This document shows, piece by piece, positions 53,746 to 64,000 of a stretch of 64,000 nt of DNA. The stretch is from the NCBI GenBank assembly GCA_050084515.1, contig CM114274.1, positions 28,272,001-28,336,000 of the forward strand, read 5' to 3'. A model generated the notes under the pieces. It ran no database searches. It had not been told where the DNA came from and was given only the letters and a program-made list of their open reading frames with translations. Positions within the stretch are counted from its first letter, which is position 1, and the number at the start of each line of letters is the position of its first letter. Origin of the DNA: Blasia pusilla (lineage: Eukaryota; Marchantiophyta; Marchantiopsida; Blasiales). Position numbers and translations under genes: made by a program.

Positions 53746-56218
53746 ATGTGTGATTAGTCATGAAAGAATCGGGAGATCATCCCATGGGTACACCCCATGG
53801 ATGTTAGTGTGATCTTAGGACGAACTTGTTTGTGGAAAAAACTTAGCACATTTCTCAAGTTTGTGCTCGCATCTCAACAACGAGCGCCGCTGTCCTGCCA
53901 CTCATTCCCACTTACTTGCCCAGCTAGCGCGGACGTACCTCCACCCGTTTAGCTCTCCTTCATTTCGAATGCATTTAGGCTTTTTTCTGAAATGGTGGAG
54001 TAGAGCTCCGAGAGAGGGGACATCAAAGCTTCAACCCGAGGACTCGGCTACACTGCTGACATCTACCGCTTGTTTAGAGTCATGTACTTTTTTTTTTTGG
54101 GGGGGTTCACTTCTTGGGTTTTTTTGCCCCATGTGCTATAGGCCCTTTCGATGCTATTGTTTATGTTGCTATTTGTTGAGTTCCTTAGAAGAGAGGGCTT
54201 GGAATACGAGGAGGAGCTCCTCCTCGTATTCCATGAATAAAAGATGGGTTCTCATGAATGAAAGATGGTGCACCCATCTTTCATTTATGGAGTACAAGGA
54301 GGGTTTACTCAATGAATAAAAGGCGGTTTCTCCATCTTTTATTCATGTCCTCTGTTTCTTTATCGGGATACAAGGCTAAGGCTCGAAACCTTCTCCCCAA
54401 CTTACCCAAAAGTTCATGAGGAGTTAACCGTCTTCATGATTCCATGTGAAGAGTTTGTGTGAGACACCCATATCCATGAGGGCCAGGCCCCACACTTCAT
54501 TCCCAAGCATTATCCCATGAAGAGTCTATGCGATACCGCGGCAGTTTAGGGCCTTCGAGTCTATGTGGGACATCCATTCCCATTCATCGAGGAATCCCCC
54601 ATCGTGGTTGGAACTACGGAAGGGTTTTATGGTGTGTGTGCCATTGGATTCCAGACCTGTATCGGCTTTACTTCGAGGAGTGATGACCTACGGAATCCGG
54701 ATTGAGATATACCTCTTGAAATATACGTCACGTTGAAGTCTGGTTCTTCAAGGTCTACAACTGATGTACTTGAAGTTTGAGGGGCGTTTTCCGCTTGGAA
54801 GCGTCTGCAGTTTTTAGCGTTGCTGAAATGTGATCCAAGGTAATCGCCGGCGACCACCCTGGCCTATGATGAGTCACTACCGCATCCGGCATCGAAAGAG
54901 ATTGTGAACGCTCATAGAACTACTTGAAGGCATGAGGTTATGTACTACTGCAAAAAGGTTCTGAACGGACTCGACTGCCAGTAACCTTCAGCTTCGCGAA
55001 GGTCTTCGAGGCGATTTCCAACCCCTTTCCTGATTCCTTCAATATCAGTCCGGACGAATGCGCGAGAAGGAACTCGACAGAGATTAAGAGAGATTTGAAT
55101 ACTAACATCCTTGGACCTCCACCCAGTACTACAGCAGCCCCGTTTAGAATTTGTACCTGTTATGCTAAGGTGGGCTGGCACCATTCTCTAGCGGCTCCCA
55201 CGTCCGGTCTTTATTTCCAAAGGAAGAATTTGGTTCTGGAAACTCGCAGAGTTTAAGATTACTTTGCTTCGACCAGTCACCCAATGTTTTCCTGTCCCGT
55301 TCATAGTAGTCTTCTTACTTCGGTTTTCAGATTTAGAGCCGATTCTCTCTTTCTTTCACATCGGAAAAAGTCTCGGTCGCGAACTGTTTAATTTAAAAAA
55401 TCTTACTCCAGAGTGAATTGAACGATCAGATTTCTTCACTGTGATGGAAAATTTTGAAAGGGCCGTTGAAAATTTTCAAACTAACGTTCAAGCCCATTCA
55501 AATGTAAGCTACAAGTGGGAAACCAAACTCCAACCTCGAACTGTTCCAACCATTTGTGTGCCCTTCCTGCATCTATGGATGATCTCGGTTTTAGTGTCTA
55601 CATTCCAACCTCTCTGATTCTGTTCCATTCATTCAATTTTTTTTTTCTAAATTTCCAAACATCTGACCAATACTGATCATGATTTTTTTTCCCCTCCTCC
55701 TTTGTCAGAAGGCAACAAGAGATGTGTAGCGCTTTGATTAGAGATCCAGAGTTCCAGTAATATTCGGAGCAGAACGAGTGGATAGATAAGATTGAATTCT
55801 GCATTGTATGTAACCGCTCTCCTCCACACTTCAGCCGTGAGATGGCTCTGGATCCATCCAGAGGTAGGTAACGCATGGCGATTTGGGCCGTTGGAAGTAA
55901 AACGTTGAGTGCACCGTTATTTTTGGCGATTGGATTTTCATGTGCAAACTGAGTTTCGTATGCGTGTTGTTATGTTCAAGGTGTAATGCCATTTCTGATC
56001 TATTCCGCTTTGAGGGTACAAGAGAAGAACTTGTAGGGCCATAGTAAGAACTCAACAAGTCACCTTTGTTGAGCCTCTTCAGTTGAAGTCGATCAAGATC
56101 GATTATCAACCTGAGGATAGTGAAAAGAATTCATGCGTTAAATTCATGCTGTAAGACCGATGAATTGTTCGTTTTCAGGACCTCCCTCGTTTTGTCTCAC
56201 CGTTACCTGTTCTGGACA
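53746..56218. other. Spacer with fold-back repeats
   Basis: No supported gene. 54201-54347 is a set of nested inverted repeats (separate entry). 54360-54640 repeats ccatgaagagtctatg-like phrases. 55380-56218 is probably the distal promoter region of the glycosyltransferase gene. Confidence 0.45.
54201..54347. repeat. Nested inverted repeats (fold-back)
   Basis: 54201-54232 is a perfect 32-bp palindrome (ggaatacgaggaggag and its complement). Next, aatgaaagatgg and ccatctttcatt pair across five bases (about 54256-54284), and catgaataaaagatgg (54232) pairs with ccatcttttattcatg (about 54332-54347), 16 bp each, enclosing them. Confidence 0.85.
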
Positions 56219-56228
56219 TGTATATAAA
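56219..56228 (+). promoter_or_regulatory. TATA box of the glycosyltransferase gene
   Basis: gtatataaac lies about 260 bp before the start codon, which places transcription start near 56250 and gives a 5' UTR of about 230 bases. Placement is inference. Confidence 0.5.
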
Positions 56229-56330
56229 CGCTTGGAGAGTTCAGTGTTTTCGACTGTGCGGATTATATTTGAGTTTGCAGTAACTACATATCATTAGCAT
56301 TAGTATTAAGTACTCCCGAGAGCACAAGCG

Positions 56331-56384
56331 ATGTGTTGGGTTCATCAGGAGTCAGTCGGTATGCGTAATCTCACTCGTTGCTAG
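56331..56384 (+). promoter_or_regulatory. Upstream ORF, 17 codons
   Basis: ATG 56331 to TAG 56382-56384 in the presumed leader. It could lower translation of the main frame. It would be partly removed if a leader intron runs from the GTATGC at about 56360 to the TTTCAG at 56472-56477 just before the main ATG. Confidence 0.35.
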
Positions 56385-56479
56385 GTGGCTAAGGCAGGCA
56401 CATTACGGAGATATTCACATTGTTAAATTAGACCAAAGTTAAAAACAGACTGACCTCGTTCTATAGAGATCTTTCAGAC

Positions 56480-59400
56480 ATGAATTCTGACGTCAATTCA
56501 GCCATCTATCATCACTTTCCTGGCATGGATTCCTCAAAAACCATGATCGAATTTGGGATTCTTCTACCCATTACCTCGAGAGGACTCCTTGAACCCTCCG
56601 ACTCGATGAAGAATCTGAGTCGCTTTGCTGACAGTCTGCAGAGGACCACTCATGCAAACATATACGGATCTTGTAGTTGTCACGATGAAGAGAATTCAAA
56701 ACTAACACAATTCTGCAAGTATTCGTTCAGGGTGAGATTGTTTGTGGGGATCGATAAGTGCGACACTTTCTTGTCACATCAATCCGAGCAGATCAAAGGC
56801 GCCTTCCTTAAACACGGCATCCATAAAGTGAAGGTTATAGAGATGAACTATAGTCCAGGTTCCATCTGCGCAATTTGGCGAGACTTAGCAAAGAGAGCCC
56901 ACCAGAAGGGATGTGACTTCACAGTTCTACTGGGAGACGACGTGGTGCTGAAGACAGAAAGCTGGATGTCCCGAATTTACCGTGCTTTTCTGGAGCTGGC
57001 AGCCTCGCGAGGCGTTCCAGTTGGATTTGGCTGTGTTTCCTTCACAGATGATTTCTTTCCTGGATTCCCTACCTTTCCTGTAATCGGGAAGCTTCATCTT
57101 GATATATTTGGTGGTGACATACTTCCGGAAGCGTTCGTAAACCAGGACGGGGATCCTTACTTGTTCCAGCTGTACCGTCGCTGGGGATGCTCCAGGTTCG
57201 AGAACATTTGTCTTCGATCGTACCCTGTCTCGGATTTTATTCAGTTGATGTGGCTGAATTTGCATTGTGACGTTCATGTACTGAGTTTTCATGGGTGATC
57301 GATTGATGGGACATATTTTTGGATCACTATGAGTTTTAGTGTATGTAGACATTACTTAGATCATTACTCTCGAATTTGGCGGGTACCTGCTATCATGGAT
57401 GATTTACTACGTAGGATCTGAGACTGTATGTAGAAAAGAATTCTCAAACATTGAAGATATAGGAAACGACTCCATGGAGGACACTCAGGTGCATCCCATG
57501 AAAAGTTTTATACCAAGTCATGCTAGACTTCTTCACGAGTAGTCTATGAGGTTGCCTCAAGCTAGTCGTGCTATTTCATCTAATCGTGTGATGAGCTCAG
57601 GACATTCGCACTTTTGGTGTAAAGTTAAGTTTGTCTTGAGAATGTAATTATGCCAATCTCCATAGATAGCCAAGTTCACAAGGCTTTACTTCTAGAATTT
57701 GACTAATCTTTCCTTAAACAATCCATTGTGAATATCTTAATGTAAGCATGCTTTAAGGATCGTGCAAATGTCGTGAGTTTGAGCTTTTGCGTACTTGCCA
57801 TTAGGTTGCTGGAGGACGTGCGGTTGGAGAACACTGTGGGAGGCAGTCGGATGCCAAGATACGAGGAGCAGCACCTCAACGGATGGGCATTTGGAACACT
57901 AGATTTTGGCGTTTCAAAAGTCCGGGAGTGGTTGGAAGAGAACGTTAACTCATATCCACCACCGGTGGAGCTGCTTACCCTCGACGTTATAATTCCTAGC
58001 TATCGAGTTCCTTTAGAGAACCTGGATAGCATGATCAAACTCAGCCGGCCAGACACATGCTCTACAACGATCATCATAATCGTTGATAATCCGCTATCTC
58101 CTCAGGTAGAGAATCTGAAGCATAGGTACGTATGCGATCGCGATTAAGACCATCTATTGAGAAATTGTGTTAAACTTAGGTTGCAGAACCGACAATTCGA
58201 ATCCGGTAGCTAAATAAACGGGTAGGTTATGAAAAGAAAATTGAAATTGATACCACAGTTCGTTGTGTTCTGACCTCTTTAACACCTTGGAGTGCAGTTG
58301 ATCTCAACTGCAATTTAAGCATAAGATAGTATTCGGTCGTGATCTTCATTTTTCAATGTTAATTCAGATCCGTTGTGACTAGTGCAAGTCAGAAGCTCCC
58401 AAGAGATCGAGGAGTTTCACCACTTTGATGAAACCCAACTTGCTCCTAGATCAACCAGTCTGAGCGGTAATATGTCAAAGATAGCTGCTGACAGTGTCAC
58501 ATGTGCACCACTGCGACTAATCAGAAATTAGTGAGTAGGCTAGTTGTTAGTTAGAGGTTCTGTATTCATCTATATTTGCAGTATTTCTGAAGTAAGGTCA
58601 GAGTGATCCAAAAGTAAAAGAAAGTAAATGTTTTAACAGGAGATCTGAATGACTTGCCAAAAAATTGAATTTGAAATCTGGAAAGATGAATTTATTACAG
58701 ATATGAACGTGACGCCTTTGTGCGCATACGAGTAAACGAGAAGAACTTGGGTGCAAGCTTGAGTCGAAACCGTGGACTTGCGGAATCTGCAGCAGACTAT
58801 GTACTATTTCTAGATGACGACGTTATTCCGGATGCAAACATTCTTTGGGAATGTGAAAGTGTCATTCGCAGATACCCCAGAGCTTGCGGTTTTGTGGGTA
58901 GCTGCCAGTTTCCAGATCCTGGTTCAGCTGTATTTCCAACCGCTATTCTCATGTCCGGTGTGACATTCTTTTGGGAAATCGCGCGTCACATGAGTGAAGA
59001 CATCCCTTGGGGAGTAACTGCTAACCTTTTGGTTCGCAGGTATGTAATTAAGACCGGTAATCCTGGGAAAGTTCTTCATTATTCGTAAAGTTAGTCTTCA
59101 TAGAATATTGGTCCTCAAACTGGATCCACTTGAGAACTCCACTCCCACATTTCAAATCACTCCGACTTAGACCTGAAGTCCTGCATAATATGTCATATCA
59201 CAGTCCGTATTCTACGAATGTCAAAGTTGCTCCATGAAGAGTTCTTCCAGTTCGCACTAATTTCTCTTAGGGTCTTCTCATGAAAGTTGCCTCTCATAAA
59301 TGAATTCTAACCATTTTCCTTTGAATATAGTGAGTTCAAGACTAAACGTTTCAATGTGCAGAGTGGATGACGATATATTGTTTGATGCGCGATTCCCTAA

Positions 59401-60073
59401 GACCGGTGGCGGGGAGGATATAGACTACTGTTTCCGGAAGCGGGAGTTTCATGTGAACAACATACTGGGAGGGGAGGGTTTCCGAGCGGCACCGGGAGTA
59501 AGAATCTGTCATCCATGGTGGAACGACGGAAGACGGACAGTGAGGCGGTTTGTAGGTTGGGGATATGGCGATAGTGCGCTTATCAAAATGTATCCTCACT
59601 TTACTTATTTAGATGCCGCTCCCAGTAGTGCCGAAATGCTGTTAATGTGCGCAATCCTGGTTCCTATCACCGCTGTTGCTGCCATATTCTTGGAGCCACG
59701 AGCACTCTGGTTCACGATCCTGCGTTTTGTCCTGATGAGCGCTGCTGCAGTGCCCCTGGCTACGATGCTGTACGAAGTTCGTCGCCACGTCTATATGGAC
59801 CGCCACACTTACGGACCCCAGCTTCAAGGTCTTCGCCGCATCCAAGCAGCCATCGAGTCATCTTTCGTGAGAATGGCTAGTGAGTGGGGCAGATTGTTGG
59901 GAATTATTGAGCGCCGCGAGTGGGGCTTCGTTGGTCGTAGATTTGACTGGTTTGCTGGACGCCTTGGAGAATTTCCCATGAGAGTCGAAAGGCACCACTC
60001 GTTGAACCGGTTCCTACTCTGGCTAGGGGCTGTCACCACGTACATGGGTCTTCATGTTTCTTCCAACATTTGA
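56480..60073 (+). CDS. Double-domain family 2 glycosyltransferase, four exons
   Basis: Exons 56480-57219, 57805-58125, 58701-59039 and 59362-60073 join in frame to about 703 residues; all three introns are phase 2. The first splits a Ser codon, the others Arg codons made from AG|A. Donors GTACCC, GTACGT, GTATGT; acceptors CATTAG, TTACAG, GTGCAG. N-terminal half (about 20-290): ILLPITSRG, FTVLLGDDVVL (acidic DxD-like motif, 152-155), NQDGDP and NTVGGSRMPRY. C-terminal half (about 300-550): LDVIIPSYRVPLEN, NLGASLSRNRGLAES, VLFLDDDVIPD (392-394), GGGEDIDYCFRK (catalytic-base ED) and CHPWWNDGR, a classic GT2 (GT-A) domain. Then two hydrophobic segments (558-603) that should anchor it in a membrane. 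Transfers a sugar from a nucleotide donor; donor and acceptor are unknown. Confidence 0.85.
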
Positions 60074-63000
60074 GTCTTTTGTCCAAGTTAGCAGGCAATA
60101 ATTCACTGCACGTAATCATGCAGTTCGCTGTGACCGAAGCCCACTAGTCTGTTCCTTGAAATCTTCTATTCATCTACTCATAGATAAACTTGGATCAAAT
60201 TAGGTGTATAACTGAATAGTCGACAGGTACACTCAACATTTATTGATCAATTCAAGCCGCACTGGCAAATTCTCTCACTAAGGTTTCGAAGATATTAAAA
60301 TTACAACATTTTCTGAGAACCGCTTGCGAAAGTTGAGAAACATATTAATGCTTCGAAAAATAACCGTGATATCAATACATGTCCGCATTTTAGGACTTTA
60401 TCGCAATGGTAGTCCTCGAAAGCAGATATACTCGGCAGAAAGGCCATGGAATACTAATCGGCGGAAGCATAGCACATACCTGTGAATCCTACTGCGAGCG
60501 ACACCTGCGCTGTTAGGGTCAGCTGATCGGCGCGCGGAGCGTTACGAGCGTTCAAACGAGCACAATCGATCAGATTCGCCGCTCCCGAACGAATTGACTC
60601 CGTCGTTCCGCGATTGAATTGCTCTTCCCCTCCACTTCACCTCTCTCTCTGTCTACCATGGACGTGTTTTCCGAGGACTATAGGCAGTCCAGTGGGATAC
60701 CGCAGTTACCGCCCCCTAATCGACTAGACTTGAGATATGCTATTCGCTTGTCCTTCTAAATAATTTCGAACTAGTTTAGGCGACACCAATTGAAATCAAG
60801 TCTCCTCCTAGTTAGTTACAAAATTTCGTTTATGTATAGTATAACTAACGTTTGTAAGCCATTTCGAATCGCTGGAATCATGCAGTAGATTTGACAGGTT
60901 CCATCGCGGTGTGGCTCCGCCAGGTGCTGTTTGGTGTTTGAGAGAAAAATCATACTTGCGTAAAAGAAGGGACCCTTTCTATTTCTATTGTATTCCCCCG
61001 AAGAAGAAGGGGAGCTTAAAAAATCGAAGAGTGCAAAAAGGCGTCTCTACAAGCTCAGCCGAGATTCCTCTTTTACTTCCTAGAGTTCCAATATATTGTG
61101 TCAACTATATTTAAAAAACTTCGAAATTTTTGAAGAAGTACCACTAAATCTCGCTAAGCTGACAACGTCTCACTCTGTCAATAATTGAAAGTCGTTACAG
61201 TGATTTGTAACGCCGAAAATTCAGATTGACTTAATTCAAATCAAATTCAGTGTTAAAACATGATTCTTACACGGGGGATTTTTACATGCGGGTCAATCAT
61301 AGATCTGTATACGAGTAACCGAGTGTTGAAGGTGGCAGCTATTGCGGGTGATATATTAGGATGACAGTTGATCTCAGGTAAGGGGAAATTCATCATATCA
61401 CCTGGCTGTGACACGCAGTGGATGCATCGGACAGAAAAAAATGATCAGACCAGATTCTAGTGTTACAATGATTCACAGTAAAGGTGATCCAATCCTGACA
61501 TTATGTTTCGAGGCAGCCTACGTTGTTGGCGATCGCACGTGCGCTGTGGACGAAAAGCGGTACCGGCATCACGGAAGGCGTGGAGCTGCCGCTGAATTCC
61601 AGCCGGGCTAATCTTCTACTACCCGGGGAATTTTAGGATCGGATCGCAAACTATTGACCATGAGCATGTCTGGGGAGGTGAGAGAGGAGCTAGAAGTCTG
61701 CCACTGGGAGTGTTTGCGTGTAGACGGCATAGAAATGGGCGTTTCGAACAGACTCGAGCTCGATAGATAGATTAGCATGATCATGACATGGGAGGCCGCC
61801 AGCCTGACCTACAGGATCGAATTGTTGGCCGCTGGTACGGCATGGCCGTTCCTAACGGCTCGGGAATCCTTCACATGAGGAACTTGAACCTGTACGATTT
61901 CAATGGCGGATGAAATGCCCAAAGACTCTGGCGGAAGCTGCAGGTCCTGAAGCGGTTAAAGCCAATGGTGTGCGTACGCAAAAGAGCATTCGTTTTGCAC
62001 TTACGGAACTTCCAACCAAGTTCGCACCTGAGGAAAATCCAACGCAATTTGCTCGTGTTCAGAGATCGAAGCACTACTTTGAAAAGGATCCAATCCGGAT
62101 AAATAGATGTCACTAATTTACCTTTAAAGCAATTGTCTTTCGAATTCTCACGTAGATTTCGTTATCAAACCTTAAACAAAAATCTGAAACAGGCTTTACA
62201 ACTAAACGTTCAGCGGAGCGGTTATCATTGAGTTGGTGGCAAGTCTTACCCGATGGATCTGTCACAAAATATGTAAAAAACAGACTAGTCGTCGAGTATT
62301 GAAAAATCGGAGAAAACTATCGTTTACTGAATTTTTCAAACTTCTCTTATCTCAAACTTCCAAATCTCTTGCGACGTCTCCCCTAGGCGGATATGGGGAG
62401 GTGTTCTTTAGTAGTAATTCCAGGCCATACGTGTCAATCCTCGGGAGAAGTTACAACTCATGATCATCCGCCTGCCAGCTGATTGTCATAATAATCATTA
62501 TTTATGTGATGTGAAAGAAGATACGGGATCTTCTCTTCCGAACTCAATTCGATCAGTGCGCACATGTGGGGAAAGACAAATGATATAGTCTTTTAAAATC
62601 TGTGAGGGGCTTTCGGGGTAAGAGCTTCGGACTCGGAGGGACATCGGTAAAAGTGAACAAATCACCATGAACTCCGCATGTCGCAGGCATGGGCGGATCT
62701 TATGGAGAAGTTCCATAGATACTATTGTATGACATCTTCCTGTATGAATCGAGCAGAGTACCAGTAGCTAGTTTCATGCGCGGCGCACGAGACACTGACG
62801 AAGGTATCTAGACATGGATGTGTTTTCTGTGCACACCATCAATTTCTCTGGACTGCCTCAAGCTTATACCACATTTCTGTGCCGTACAACAAAGCAGTGA
62901 CTCAGTAAGAGGGCATGTAAAACAGGAGAGGAAACCTGTCTTCCAATAGCATCGCCACGGGAGAAGACGCGAAATCTGAATCCATGCCGATTTGTAAGTC

Positions 63001-64000
63001 GTGGGGTTCTAAATTTAGTTCTTCATGTAAGGGAAAATGGAAAACCTGGATTTTTTATAATTACCCCTCTCTGAAATTCCAGATTTCAAAAGGGTAAAAT
63101 GAATAATGACCAGCGATTACGAGGACATTCGAACCAGAGTCGACATACCGATATGCATCGGTATGAGTGGGAAACTTGTATGTATCGAGCCATCGTCACA
63201 GATCATGTCTTCCCTTTATGAATTTTAGAAGTAATCGTCGGCTATCTCGATTTCCACTACCAGCATAAGTCGATGCCATATAATAGTTCAATTTGACGAG
63301 GTCAGAAAATATTTGGCAAATATCTATGTGCTCGATGATTGTCACTTGACTCCTTGTGCAAAGATCGTGCTCTGGGATTCAGCAATCCAGGCATATTCTC
63401 GTTGCACCTGAGAGATAAAGCAGGACTGGCATAAGCTAGTGGGATCTCAGTTCTGGCGCGTGCGAATGAAGGGACCCCATGCGTCCGAAGTTTTGTCTCT
63501 TCTATCATCTGATCCCAATTGCATTAGAAATCTACCTTCGTCAGCTCGTGTTATGGGCAGCATTTTGAGGACATGTGTAACGATTACTATCGTGATCCTT
63601 AAAACTCGGAGTTCTTAAGCGCGTGTCATACTTCTGGTATCTGGGATCGTCCCGAATCCTGATCCCGTGACATGCTAAAAGTACAGGATATTCGAAATTC
63701 TACGATGAAATGAATATGATCAGCATGTGCTGTTTCTGGAGAAGCAGCTAAAATGTCATAAATGGAAACAAAATTTAATTCTGTGAGGAATAAGTAAAAA
63801 ACCTCTACAATGTAGAGCAACAGATCAAGATTCCTAGTTATTGGCTAATTCATTGGACGAGTTCTCCACAGACGCTTGTAGTTAAACTTAGTCCGAAAAT
63901 ATCCAGAGTGAAAATTCTGAAATACAATTCTGTTGCAGCATTTTTTATGTTTTTTTAAAAACCTCGAATTCTCGGCACACATTCAGTCGTGTGCGACTGA
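60074..64000. other. Right-edge spacer, no gene seen
   Basis: 3.9 kb with ordinary composition. Short frames (for example 61408-61611, 61910-62116, 62233-62463) have no recognisable motif and no codon bias that I can judge. The 3' UTR of the glycosyltransferase gene should occupy the first few hundred bases (aataat near 60108). Confidence 0.5.

Noticed and set aside
61408-62463. Short frames in the right-edge spacer
   Set aside because: All under 80 codons with no motif, no paralogue here and no splice-consistent partners found.

Overview
This window looks like nuclear DNA of a non-seed land plant, most likely a bryophyte. The grounds are a SERAC1-like hydrolase and a double-domain family-2 glycosyltransferase, both with spliceosomal introns, set in a sea of decayed Ty3/gypsy retrotransposons, Helitron ends and AT-rich spacer. 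The species assignment is inference; no rRNA, organelle or marker gene is present to fix it.

Layout. 547-9546 (+) is a decayed Ty3/gypsy element (copy D1). A related element lies at 39558-48300 on the minus strand (copy D2). Their domain order is gag with CCHC knuckles, aspartic protease, a C5-cytosine DNA methyltransferase (DNMT), reverse transcriptase, RNase H, integrase and a C-terminal PHD finger. D1 lacks the core of RT/RNase H and its DNMT catalytic cysteine. D2 keeps the Pro-Cys-Gln and Glu-Asn-Val motifs and RT YIDD but carries stops and frameshifts. A second, unrelated gypsy family (OTA/Tat-like, three CCHC knuckles, RT FLDD) occurs twice on the minus strand: copy T1 at 11640-17204 and the better preserved copy T2 at 48597-53745.

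18785-21870 (-) holds a broken gene with a coiled-coil N-terminus and a DGNHR motif. Its intron and upstream flank are loaded with a 25-bp palindromic repeat, five copies of it in a 65-bp tandem array. 22987-26198 (+) holds a broken gene with a Cys/His zinc-finger-like region and an S/A/P-rich tail, split by a double LTR block on the opposite strand. 27863-30960 is spacer with Helitron termini and a 386-bp direct duplication. 30965-32376 (-) is an apparently intact four-exon SERAC1-like alpha/beta hydrolase. 32377-39557 is AT-rich spacer with a Helitron and a perfect 34-bp palindrome. 53746-56218 is spacer with fold-back repeats. 56480-60073 (+) is an apparently intact four-exon glycosyltransferase gene with TATA box and uORF. 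60074-64000 shows nothing recognisable.

The most interesting system is the DNMT + PHD retrotransposon: an element that carried both a writer of cytosine methylation and a probable histone-tail reader. Many differences between the copies are C-to-T/G-to-A changes, as expected for methylated DNA that has decayed by deamination. Capture of DNMTs by retrotransposons is known, from memory, in dinoflagellates and charophyte algae; the combination with a PHD finger seen here in two copies deserves a dedicated search.
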